From: CAVQJU01 sp963729215
GTDB taxonomy: Bacteria > Acidobacteriota > Vicinamibacteria > Vicinamibacterales > CAVVIG01
DNA length: 64,000 bases
Assembly: GCA_963729215.1 (NCBI GenBank)
Contig: CAVSND010000006.1
Location: forward strand, 186,001-250,000
Reading direction: 5' to 3'
Shown here: positions 35,799 through 44,712 of the stretch, piece by piece
Position numbering within the stretch: position 1 is the stretch's first letter
Layout: every line of letters starts with the position of its first letter
The notes under the pieces: generated by a model
Databases searched by the model: none
What the model saw: only the letters and a program-made list of their open reading frames with translations
What the model was told of the DNA's origin: nothing
Made by a program: the position numbers and the translations under genes

Positions 35799-37610
35799 TC
35801 AGCGCCCTGAGAGCGCCTCCGCGAGCTGCAGGTGTCCGAGGCGCCGGGCCTGCTGCAGCGGTGTCCGGCCGGATGGGTTCGCTATCGCCGGCCTGGCTCC
35901 GGCGGCCAGCAGCGCACGCAGCGTCGCCGTGTCCCCGAAATCGATCGTGGCGGCGTACATCAGCGGCGTGTATCCGGCTTCGTCCATGGCGTCGATGTCG
36001 ACGCCCGCGCGGGCAAGCGCCGGCACGACATCCGCCCGGTTCGTGATCGTGGCCCAGTGCAGCAGGTTGACGCCGGTTCGCTCGACAAGATGCACGTTGG
36101 CGCCCGCCGCAATCAGCGCCTGGACGACATCGGCCCGGCCGAAGGTGATCGCCTCAGAAATCGGCGTATCGCCGGACGCGCTCGCCAGGTTGGCGCTCGC
36201 GCCTCGTGAGAGCAGCAGCGACACGGCTTCGAGGTCACCGGACATCGACGCGAACACCAGCGGCGACCGCGTCGCCTTCACGCCTTCAGGAGGCTCTGCG
36301 CCGGCCCCCGCATCGAGCAGCGCGCGAATCGCCGGCGCACCGCCCGGATACGATGCGGCCACCGTCACCGCGTCGTAGCCGGATGGCGCGCGGAACGTCG
36401 GACTCGCGCCTCGCGAGAGCAGCAGCGCCACCTTGTCCACATCAGGCGCCGCGGCCATGAGCAACGTGGTCCCCGCGGCCGTTTTCAGGTTGACGTCGCC
36501 CTTCAGGCTCGACGCGAACTGCTCCGCCGACTCGAACAGCGCGGACCGAAACGGGCGCAGGTCCGTCGGCGCTGATTCGGCGGCCGGCGCCGGCGGCGTC
36601 GCCGCATCGGCCTTCGGCAGCGCGCCAAGCAACGCCATCGTCGCCCACGCGCTGGCGGCGTAGGAGATGTACTCGTCCCGTTTATAGGGAAAGCCGGTCG
36701 TGAAGTACGGCGGGCTGACCTCCGCGGGGGAGATCATGCGCGTTCGCACGTGCCATGTTCCATCGGCGGCCTGCGACGTCAGCAGAAAGGAGATGCCCTT
36801 GCGCCATGCGGCGTCGGCGGCAGGCGTGCCCGATTCACGGAGGGCATACAGGGCCTCGCCCGTCGAGTAGGCGTCAGGCGCGTACGCAGGAAGCTGCGGC
36901 CAGCCGCCTCCGGGCCGCTGCCGCTTCCATAGGTCGCGGCGGGCCGCGGCCACGTCGGCGGCCGAGGCTCCGGCCCACACCAGCCCGAGGAGGCGGAACG
37001 TCGCATCCTCCGTGGACTGCGGGACGGTCGTCGTCAGCCAGGCGCGCGCGTCGCCGAGGACGCGATCGCGCGCGGGCCGCATCTCATCGGGGAGATAGGC
37101 GCGGATCGCGAGCGCGGCCGTCGCGGTCGCGGTGAAGAGGCTGCTCGAATGCGGCGGCCGGAAATCGGACGTCGTCCAGTGGCCGCCCCGCTGCCAGCTC
37201 GCGATCCGTTTCGCGTAGACCGCGCGGGTCACATCCGGCGCCAGGCCGGCCGCCTTCGCCGCCACCAGCAGCCAGCTGTCGTTTGGCGTCGGATCGCTCA
37301 CCGTCGTGCCCTGCACGGCATCGTCAAACGCGCGCGGGTTCGTCAGCACGCGGAACGTCTTCCGCTCGACCTCGGACAATATGGCTTTGTCGATCTCGAA
37401 CCCCCGGCTCGCCGCGAGCCGCAGCGTCAGGATCGGCAGGATGTTGTGGTGACACGAGACGCAGCTTCGGTTGGCGACGAAAGTTTTTGCCGAGCGCTGC
37501 AGCGAGGGCAGCGCGCGCTCGACGGCCGCGCGCGCGTCCGCCGGCGGCGCGGCTGCGGCCGTGGAGCGCAGATAGACGAGAAGCGCACCGACCATCGAGA
37601 CCCTGGACAC
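35799..37610 (-). CDS. Exported c-type heme / alpha-toroid / ankyrin-repeat fusion protein
   Basis: The GTG at 37610, 8 bp after the upstream stop, gives about 603 residues; an ATG at 37595 is an alternative. A short signal-like segment (MVGALLVYLRSTAAAA) is followed by CVSCHHN, one c-type heme site (about residue 50). Residues about 60-340 have repeats like those of squalene/terpene cyclase toroids, for example PGGGWPQLPAYAPDAYSTGEALYAL and FLLTSQAADGTWHVRTR. The C-terminal third has six or more ankyrin repeats (such as DTPISEAITFGRADVVQALI and GYTPLMYAA). This is the last gene of the minus-strand array. The combination suggests a periplasmic electron-transfer scaffold, as inference. Confidence 0.8.
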   Translation of the reverse strand: MSRVSMVGALLVYLRSTAAAAPPADARAAVERALPSLQRSAKTFVANRSCVSCHHNILPILTLRLAASRGFEIDKAILSEVERKTFRVLTNPRAFDDAVQGTTVSDPTPNDSWLLVAAKAAGLAPDVTRAVYAKRIASWQRGGHWTTSDFRPPHSSSLFTATATAALAIRAYLPDEMRPARDRVLGDARAWLTTTVPQSTEDATFRLLGLVWAGASAADVAAARRDLWKRQRPGGGWPQLPAYAPDAYSTGEALYALRESGTPAADAAWRKGISFLLTSQAADGTWHVRTRMISPAEVSPPYFTTGFPYKRDEYISYAASAWATMALLGALPKADAATPPAPAAESAPTDLRPFRSALFESAEQFASSLKGDVNLKTAAGTTLLMAAAPDVDKVALLLSRGASPTFRAPSGYDAVTVAASYPGGAPAIRALLDAGAGAEPPEGVKATRSPLVFASMSGDLEAVSLLLSRGASANLASASGDTPISEAITFGRADVVQALIAAGANVHLVERTGVNLLHWATITNRADVVPALARAGVDIDAMDEAGYTPLMYAATIDFGDTATLRALLAAGARPAIANPSGRTPLQQARRLGHLQLAEALSGR

Positions 37611-37618
37611 CGCGGTTT

Positions 37619-39759
37619 TCAGGGGACGCGGCCCGACAACGCCTGGAGGACGTAGGCGCTCACATCGCGCACCTCCTGTGGCGTCAACGCCGAGCTGAAC
37701 GGCGGCATGTTGTTGCGGCCTGCCGTCACGGTTTGAATCGTGGCGGCGAGATCGGTGATGCTCGGTGAGCGGCGCGCCGCCGCCGTGTCCGCCCTTGCCG
37801 TCCTCCCCATGACAGACCACGCACGCCTGCACGAAGAGGCGCTTCCCTTCCGTGAGGTTCGCGGCCGATGCCAGAGGTCGTTGCGCCCGCAGCGGCGGCC
37901 ACGTCGGCCGGCCGTGTCGTGGCCGCGGCGTTTCGCGACACAGACTGGCCCGGTTGAACCGGCGGGAGCGTGCCGTCGAGTCCGAACAGCCACACGCTGT
38001 CGCCGCGCGCGGAACCGATCAGGGCGCTGCCGGCCGAGAACGCGAGCACGTACTGCTTACCCTTGTGCTCGAACGTGCTCGCGGGAGCGTGCATGCCGGC
38101 GCCGGTCTGGAACTCCCAGAGCTGTTTGCCCGTGCCGGAATCGAGCGCCGTGAGGCGCCCGTCGTTGCGGCCGACGAACAACAGGCCGCCCGCGGTGGCG
38201 AGCGTGCCGCTATAGCACTGCTCCGGCCACTGATACCGCCACGACCAGCTTGTTGGTGGTCACATCGAGCGCCGCGATGATGCCGGTGCGCGCAAGCCGC
38301 GGGGACGTCGTCGTGCCGCCGGTGAACGACTTGCCGTTCTCGGGCGCTGCGAACGCCGCATCGCCGCCGCGGGTGTACCCGCTGATGACCGACGACGCAC
38401 AGACGAACAACGCGTGCTGGACGGGATCGTAGGCGCTGGGCGGCCAGCTGGCGCCGCCCCAGATGCCTGGCGCGACGATCGTCGGCGTCTTGCCGACGAA
38501 GGGCGTGAAGATGCGGCCGTCGTTGACCAGCGTGTGTCCTTCCGGCGCGATCTCGATCAATTGCGGGACCACGGCGTCGCCCCGCGGGAACGGCTGCGTC
38601 GCGGCGGTCGCCTGCCGCGGCTCCTGCGGCACGGGCCGCTCGTCGATGCCGATCAGGGGCTTCCCGGTCTGCCGATCGAGAATGTAGGCCCAGCCCGTCT
38701 TGCCGACTTCGGCAATCGCCTTGCGCGTGCGGCCGCCGACGCTGACGTCCATGAGGACGACAGGGTTGACCGCGTCGTAGTCCCAGATGTCGTGATGCAC
38801 CTGCTGAAAGTGCCAGCGATACTTTCCCGTCGCGAGCTCGATGGCGAGCATCGATGCCGCGTACAGGTTGTCCCCCGGGCGCGCGGCGCCGTTGTAATCC
38901 GGTGCCGCATTGCCGGTCGAGAAATAGAGGAGGCCGAGCTCGAGATCGACGGCCGGGCGTCTGCCAGATCGCGGCGCCGCCGTACTTCCACGCGTCGTTG
39001 TTCCCCGGCCACGTCTCATGGCCGGGTTCGCCGGGACCGGGAATCGTGTAGAACGTCCACAGCAGGCGGCCGTCCTTCGCGTCGTACGCCTTGACGCGGC
39101 TGCGCGTGCCGCGATCGCCGCCGGCAAAACCAATGACGACCATGCCTGCCCCGAGCGAAGTCGAGGGGCCGTTGGCTTGGACGTACAGCGGAGCGGCCGT
39201 GATCGAGAAATTCTCCTGCCAGCGCTCGGCCTGAATCGCCCACGCAACCTTGCCGGTCGAGCGGTCGAGCGCCACGAGCCGGGCATCGAGCTGCCCGATG
39301 AACACCTTGTCGTCGCTGATCGCGACGCCCTTGTTGTTCCACCCGCAGCAGACGGACGTGATGTCCGGATCGAGGTTCGCGGCGTACTGCCAGAGGATCT
39401 CGCCCGTGTCGATCGACAGCGCGAAGACATCGTCGGCGCCGGTGCTCACGTACGCGACGCCATCGGATACGACGGGCTGGGCGAAACCGGAGTACTGGGG
39501 CGCGGTGCCGGACCCGCGCAGGCGCGCGCGCCACACACCTTTGAGCTGCCCGACGTTGGCGCGGTTGATCGCCGTCAGCGGGGAGAAGCGCTGGTTGTAC
39601 AGGTTGCCGCCGTTGGTGGGCCAGCTGGCGGTCGGGGGCGCCGTCAGCTCGCGGCGGAGAAGTCGTGCGGGCTCCCCTGCTTCACTTGTGCGTGGCCGGA
39701 CGTCGCAAGCAGCGCGGCAGCGGCAGCGGACGACACGGCGGCGGAAAAGAAACGCGCAT
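37619..39759 (-). CDS. PQQ-dependent alcohol dehydrogenase-like quinohemoprotein, frameshifted
   Basis: Read over several frames from ATG 39759, one nucleotide after the upstream gene's stop, it has a signal peptide (AAAAALLATSGHAQ), then a quinoprotein propeller. NGGNLYNQRFSPLTAIN begins the propeller; TSVCCGWNNKGVAI holds the adjacent Cys pair typical of PQQ alcohol dehydrogenases; HHDIWDYDAVNPVVL and GKTGWAYILDRQTGKPL follow. The C-terminus has a cytochrome c domain (FVQACVVCHGEDGKGG, then NNMPPFSSALTPQEVRDVSAYV). Frame changes occur near 39710, 39650, 38960, 38225, 37885 and 37770. It would oxidise alcohols or similar substrates in the periplasm and pass electrons to its own heme. Confidence 0.75.
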
Positions 39760-39760
39760 G

Positions 39761-41612
39761 TTATTCGAGTGCAAACGCGTTGACGCCGGTCGTCACCACG
39801 ACGACGTACTGTTTGCCGTTGGGCGCCATGTAAGTCATCGGGCGTCGTATGGCCCTCTGATTCGAGCTTCCCTTCCCAGAGCGTCCGGCCGGTGCGGGAG
39901 TCGAAGGCTCGAAAGCGCTTGTCGATCGTCCCGGCGATGAAGACGAGCCCGCCGGCGGTGGCGATCGGACCGCCCTGTCCGAAGGCGCCGGTATTCTTCA
40001 TGCCCTTCGCCTCCAGCTCGTCGCTCGTGCCCAGCGGAACGTTCCAGGCGATATCGCCGGTGTTGGCGTTGACCGCGATCAGGTGGGCCCATGGCGGCGG
40101 CTGACACGGCAGGCTGGTTTCGGGATTCCAGAACCGCGCGTTCACGGTGCCGGGGCCGAGAGGACTGAAACGCCGGTAGGCGACCTGATCACCGTCGGCC
40201 GTCTTGTCCATGCGGCCCATGCCGCCCACGTCGCGCGAGTTCACGAAGACATAACCCATCGCCGGATCGATCGCCACGCCGCCGAAATTCGGCCCGCCCT
40301 GCTGGCCCGGAAACACGATCCGGAACTCGCGGCTGCTGTACGGGGTATACGGACCGAGATTGTGAATGCCGCCGATCTTCTCCACGAGATCCCGGCAGAA
40401 TTTCTCGTGTCCGGGCTCGCCGGTGAAGATCTCGTCCGGCTTGATGCTGAGCCGTGACAATGGCGGCGGCTTCGTGGGAAACGGCTGCGTGGGCCACGTT
40501 TCCTCGCCCGGGATATCGCTCTTCGGTACGGGCCTTTCCTCGACGGGGTAAATCGGCTTGCCCGTTTCGCGATCGAGAAAGAACATCAGGCCGGATTTCG
40601 CGACCGTGACCACGGCGGGAATTCGTTTCCCGTCGCGTACAACGTCCATCTGCGCGGGCGTGGCCGCGTTGTCGTAGTCCCACACGTCATGGTGCGTCAG
40701 CTGAAAGTGCCAGCGGACGGCGCCGGTGTTGGCATCGAGCGCGACGACGGACGAGGAATAGAGATTCTGCTGCGCGCGGTGGCCGCCGTAATACTGCGAC
40801 GCGGGCTGGCCTATCGGAAGGAAGATCAGCCCTCGCGCGACATCGACCGAGCCGAAGCCCCAGTTCGCGGGTGAACCGGCGGTTTTCCAGTAGTCGTTCG
40901 GCCAGGTGTCGTACCCGGGCTCGCCCGGGTGCGGGATCGTGTGGAAGGTCCAGACCAGTTTCCCGTTTCTGACGTCCCACGCGCGGACGTCCATCGCCGG
41001 GCCCTCCGGGTTGTCCTCCTGCCCGCGCGCGCCGGTGATGATGAGGTTCCGGTAGATGATCCCGGGCGAGGCCATCAGGTACGGCATCTTCGGGAACTTC
41101 TCGGCGACACCCGCGCGCAAATCGATCGCGCCCTGATCCCCGAAGGTTGACACCGGCTTACCCGTTGCGGCATCGAGCGCGAGCAGACGGCCATTGGACG
41201 TGCCCGCGAGGATTCGCGGCCGCAGCCCGGCATCGCCTGGCCAGTACGACACGCCGCGATTCGGAGCGCCGCCGTTTTCGATCTCGTACTTCCAGATCTC
41301 TTTCCCGGTTGCGGGATCCAGCGCGACGATCGATCGCTGTGCGGTCGACGTGTAGAGGACGCCCCGCACGAAAATGGGAATGGCCTGGCTTCGGCCTACC
41401 GCGTTCAAAGACACGCCTGGGCCCGCCACGCCGTACTGCCAGGCGAGCTTCAGCTTCGAAACATTCCGGGTATCGATCTGGGTGAGCGGTGAGTACCGGC
41501 GGCCGGCGGAATCGCCGCCATAGGTCTCCCATGCGGTCGATCGGGAGCCCGCCTGCGCGAAGAGGCTCGCCCCCGCCAGGCACGCGAGGAGGGTCGCCTT
41601 CAGGACGCGCAT
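39761..41612 (-). CDS. PQQ-dependent dehydrogenase, glucose dehydrogenase-like
   Basis: The ATG at 41612 follows GAAGGGGCG and starts a signal peptide (VLKATLLACLAGASLFAQ). The propeller has TAWETYGGDSAGRRYSPLTQI, GTSNGRLLALDAATGKPV, WTFHTIPHPGEPGYDTW, HHDVWDYDNAATPAQMD and GYVFVNSRDVGGMGRM, typical of PQQ-dependent glucose or polyol dehydrogenases. The frame shifts near 39840 (an extra C in a CCC run), after which MTYMAPNGKQYVVVVTTG ends the protein at 39761. Without that shift the frame would run on into the next gene. No membrane anchor or heme is seen, so electrons probably go to a cytochrome from the cluster. Confidence 0.82.
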
Positions 41613-41629
41613 CGCCCCTTCGCCGCGGC

Positions 41630-43312
41630 TCACCGGGCTGCCGAGAGCGGGATGCCCCTGGCGGCCATCAGCGACTCGAGCAGTGCGACGGTCTCGGGAT
41701 GCGGGTCCGCGACCGCGGACTTGACGCCCCGGACGCCGACGCCCTTCGCGAGATCGAGCACCGTGCGGCCAATCGCGTCCTTCGCGGTGAGATCCGCGCC
41801 ACGCTCGGCCAGCAGCTTCACCATCGGGGTGTAGCCGCGTTCGGCGGCGCCCATGATCGCCGTCTGGTCGGGCACCGCGTCCGGCGTCGGGATCTGGCTG
41901 GGACGGCCGCGGAGCGTGGACGCGTAGACGTTGGCCTGTGCCGCGCTGGCATCGAACACTTCGCGCCTGGGCTCGTTCACCATGCGTGCGTTGATGTCGG
42001 CGCCCGCATCGATCAGCAGCGTCATCGTCTCCAGCACGCCCTCGGTCGTCCGGTTGCGTCCGCGCGTCACGCGCGTGCCGAACTCCACGCCGGCGGCGGC
42101 CATGAGCGGCGTCACGCCTTCCTTGCTGGCCAAATCGACGAGGGCGCCGTGTTTCAGCAGCAGTTCGACGAACGGCGCATCCCCGGCGCGCGCGGCGCGC
42201 AGCAGCGGCGTCGCGCCCTGCGCGAGAATGACATCGCCGCTGCGATCCTGCGGCACGTCGCGGTACGGTGGACGCCGCTTCAGCTGGATGTTCGGGTTGG
42301 CGCCTTTCTCGAGCATCAGCTTCGCCACGTCGAGCGCCGTCACCTTGTCTTCACTCGGCAGCACGGCCATCGCGCCGTTGCCCTTCGTCGGCAGCGTGCT
42401 GACGTCGGCGGCCATGTAGACGGGCGACCGGCCGTAGAAGTCCCACTGGTTCATGTCGGCGCCGGCTTCGACCAGGTACTTCGCGAGCTCGAAGTGCAGG
42501 TTGAGCAGCGCCATGTTGAGCGGCGCGACCATGTGCGGATCCGCGATACTCGGATCGGCGCCGGCGGCCATCAGGTGCTTCGCGCACTCGACGCAGCCTT
42601 CGCGCGCCGCGTACAGGAGCGGCGTGAAGCCGCCCTGGTTCATGTCTTTCGGGCGCGGCTCGGTGATGACCTTCCGTTCCCAGTTGCGGATGACGCCGCG
42701 CGCATTCACGTCGGCGCCGCTCGACGCCAGGAACTTCACCATCTCGGCCTGGCTCTGCGCGGCCGCCCACATCAGCGCCGACTGGCCGCCGAACTCTTCT
42801 TTCGCGTTCACGTCGGCGCCGGCCTCGACGAGCACCCTGGCCGCCTCGACCTTGCCGCTGCGCGCCGCCGCCATGATCGGGGTCTCGCCTTCGGGATTCC
42901 TGACGTTCGGATCCGCCCCGGCCTTGAGCAGCACGTCGAGGATCGGCGCGGACCCGACAATCGCGGCCTCGGTCACGGCCGTCGTGCCGAACTGATTTTT
43001 CAGCCGGACGTCGGCTCCCGCCCGCACGAGCGCCCGCACCAGTTCGACGTCGCCGTTCGCCGACGCCCACATGATCGCCGTCGTCCCATCGGCGGCCGGC
43101 GTGTTGGGGTTTCCCCCCTTCGACAGCAGCCGCAGCACGGTCGACCGATCGCCCTGTTCGGCCGCATCGACCAGCGTTCGCTCGGCGGCGGTCGCAACGG
43201 ACATCCCGGCAACCAGAAGCGCCACGAGGCACGAGCCACGAGCCACGAGTACGTAGCGTCCGGCTTTAGCCGGACGGGCCGTCCGCCTGAAGGCGGACGC
43301 TACATGAGTCAT
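41630..43312 (-). CDS. Exported ankyrin-repeat protein
   Basis: About 560 residues, made of roughly a dozen ankyrin repeats of the type GETPIMAAARSGKVEAARVL and NPNTPAADGTTAIMWASANG. Two starts are possible. An ATG at 43312 lies one base after the DUF1552 stop, but its first ~25 residues are encoded by a REP element (43253-43303). A GTG at 43246, just after that element, gives a cleaner signal peptide (CLVALLVAGMSVATAAE). Ankyrin repeats bind proteins; here the likely partners are the neighbouring exported oxidoreductases. The gene ends 18 bp before the PQQ dehydrogenase start. Confidence 0.82.
   Translation of the reverse strand: MTHVASAFRRTARPAKAGRYVLVARGSCLVALLVAGMSVATAAERTLVDAAEQGDRSTVLRLLSKGGNPNTPAADGTTAIMWASANGDVELVRALVRAGADVRLKNQFGTTAVTEAAIVGSAPILDVLLKAGADPNVRNPEGETPIMAAARSGKVEAARVLVEAGADVNAKEEFGGQSALMWAAAQSQAEMVKFLASSGADVNARGVIRNWERKVITEPRPKDMNQGGFTPLLYAAREGCVECAKHLMAAGADPSIADPHMVAPLNMALLNLHFELAKYLVEAGADMNQWDFYGRSPVYMAADVSTLPTKGNGAMAVLPSEDKVTALDVAKLMLEKGANPNIQLKRRPPYRDVPQDRSGDVILAQGATPLLRAARAGDAPFVELLLKHGALVDLASKEGVTPLMAAAGVEFGTRVTRGRNRTTEGVLETMTLLIDAGADINARMVNEPRREVFDASAAQANVYASTLRGRPSQIPTPDAVPDQTAIMGAAERGYTPMVKLLAERGADLTAKDAIGRTVLDLAKGVGVRGVKSAVADPHPETVALLESLMAARGIPLSAAR
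43221..43250. repeat. Short direct repeat, CCACGAG words
   Basis: Four near-copies of a 7-nt word (CACGAGG, CACGAGC, CACGAGC, CACGAGT) lie next to the REP element, inside the signal-peptide region of the ankyrin gene, where they encode the VARGSCLVA part. Confidence 0.55.
43253..43303. repeat. REP-like double-hairpin element, copy 2
   Basis: GTAGCG, then hairpins TCCGGC-TTTA-GCCGGA and GTCCGCC-TGAA-GGCGGAC, then GCTAC. It is the same element as 7991-8046, in the opposite order of hairpins. It lies at the DUF1552/ankyrin gene joint. Confidence 0.8.
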
Positions 43313-43313
43313 G

Positions 43314-44600
43314 TCAGATCTCCGAGAAGAGGCCGCCGCTGTCGCCGAGCTTCTCGACCGGGATGTTGTTCCGGTCGAACAGCGTGACGAGCAGGTCGGC
43401 AAACCGCGAGTCCTGTGGATACTTCACGTGCTGGCCGCCCTTGATGCGGCCGTTCGCATGACCGAGGATCGCCGCCGGCAGCGGGTCGTTGTTGTGCCTG
43501 TCGCTGTTGCTCATGTTGCTGCCGAAGAGAATCGTCGAGTGGTCGAGCACCGTCCCGTCGGCTTCCTGTGCCTTCGACAGCCGTTCGACGAACTTCGCGA
43601 ACACGAGGGTGTGGTACGTCTGAATCTGCACCAGCTTGTCCTGCTTCTGCGGGTTGTTGCCGTGATGCGACAGCGGATGGAATCCTTCGGCGATCCCCAG
43701 ATTGGTATAGGTCCGCATGCTCGCTTCGTGATCCATCGAGAACGTGATCACGCGGGTGATGTCGGCCTGGAACGCGAGCGCCATCAGATCGAACATCAGC
43801 TTGAAGTGCTCGGTGATGTCGGTCGGCGTGCCGACGGGAGCGTCGGGAATCTCGAGCGACGTCATGTCGGCTTTCTCGGCCATCTGCACCCGGCGTTCGA
43901 TCTCGCGCACCGAGTCGAGGTAGTCGCTGACGATCACGCGGTCGCGGACGCCGAGGCTCGACTGCAGGCGCGACGCCTGCGACTGCACGCGATCGAGGAT
44001 GCTGCCGGTCTCCTGGAGAATGGCGGCGCGCTCCTTGTCGGTGTCGCCCTGGCCGAACAGCTTCTGGAACACCGCGCGCGGGTTGCCTTCCTGGGGCAGC
44101 GGTTGCGTCGGCGTCCGCCAGGCGAGCCGCGCGCCCACCTGCGACGTCGTCAGTTCGAGCGACGGCAGGCGCGTGTCCTGCCCGATGTGCCGCGCCGCCA
44201 TCTGGTCGGCGGTCACGCCCGAGTCCGGGCCGGCGGCGCCATGATCCCAGGGTTTGACGCAGCTCAGCCAGGTCGACTCGATGTATGCGTGCGGCTCCGG
44301 CGTCTCGCCGGGCTTGTTGCGCAGCCCCGAGACGATCGTCAGATGCGGCCGGAGCGCCTCGAGCGGCTGGAGGATGGTCGACATCTCGTAGCCGGTGCCG
44401 ACTTCCTTCGGCGACCAGCGGTCCATGATGGCGCCATGCGGGAAGCCGACGAACGCGAACCGCTTCGGCGCCGATCCCGCCGCCGTTTTCGCCCACGCTT
44501 GTGCGGCGGGGCTCATCGCGTCGAGCAGCGGCAGCGCGATGGCGGCGCCCACGCCTTTCAGGATCGTTCGCCGTGAGATGTGCTTCTGCGACAGATACAT
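43314..44600 (-). CDS. DUF1552 protein, Tat-exported
   Basis: The ATG at 44600 is chosen because GAGGAGATC precedes it and it begins a twin-arginine signal (HISRRTILKGVGAA); the longer frame to 44633 reads through a REP element. The 428 residues are a DUF1552 domain, with FAFVGFPHGAIMDRWSP, ITRVITFSMDHEASMRTY, HPLSHHGNNPQKQ and ILFGSNMSNSDRHNNDPLP. The fold is of the sulfatase/DUF1501-like class, but the reaction is not known. DUF1552 genes almost always follow a DUF1592 cytochrome gene, as here. Confidence 0.9.
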   Translation of the reverse strand: MYLSQKHISRRTILKGVGAAIALPLLDAMSPAAQAWAKTAAGSAPKRFAFVGFPHGAIMDRWSPKEVGTGYEMSTILQPLEALRPHLTIVSGLRNKPGETPEPHAYIESTWLSCVKPWDHGAAGPDSGVTADQMAARHIGQDTRLPSLELTTSQVGARLAWRTPTQPLPQEGNPRAVFQKLFGQGDTDKERAAILQETGSILDRVQSQASRLQSSLGVRDRVIVSDYLDSVREIERRVQMAEKADMTSLEIPDAPVGTPTDITEHFKLMFDLMALAFQADITRVITFSMDHEASMRTYTNLGIAEGFHPLSHHGNNPQKQDKLVQIQTYHTLVFAKFVERLSKAQEADGTVLDHSTILFGSNMSNSDRHNNDPLPAAILGHANGRIKGGQHVKYPQDSRFADLLVTLFDRNNIPVEKLGDSGGLFSEI

Positions 44601-44632
44601 GTCAGATCTCCTCGAAGTTCTCATCACGTCCA

Positions 44633-44692
44633 CGTCCGGCTAAAGCCGGACGCTACGAGTACACGGCCGTAGCGGCCGGCTTCAGCGGCCGG
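44633..44692. repeat. REP-like hairpin pair, copy 3
   Basis: Two hairpins, GTCCGGC-TAAA-GCCGGAC followed by GCTAC, and GTAGCG followed by GCCGGC-TTCA-GCGGCCGGC, in the spacer between the DUF1592 and DUF1552 genes. The inner order of the units differs from copies 1 and 2. Confidence 0.75.
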
Positions 44693-44712
44693 CAACCGTC
44701 CGCCACGAATAC

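Noticed and set aside
41489..43387. 632-codon plus-strand frame
   Set aside because: Antisense to the ankyrin protein; His/Arg-rich shadow of regular ankyrin codons.
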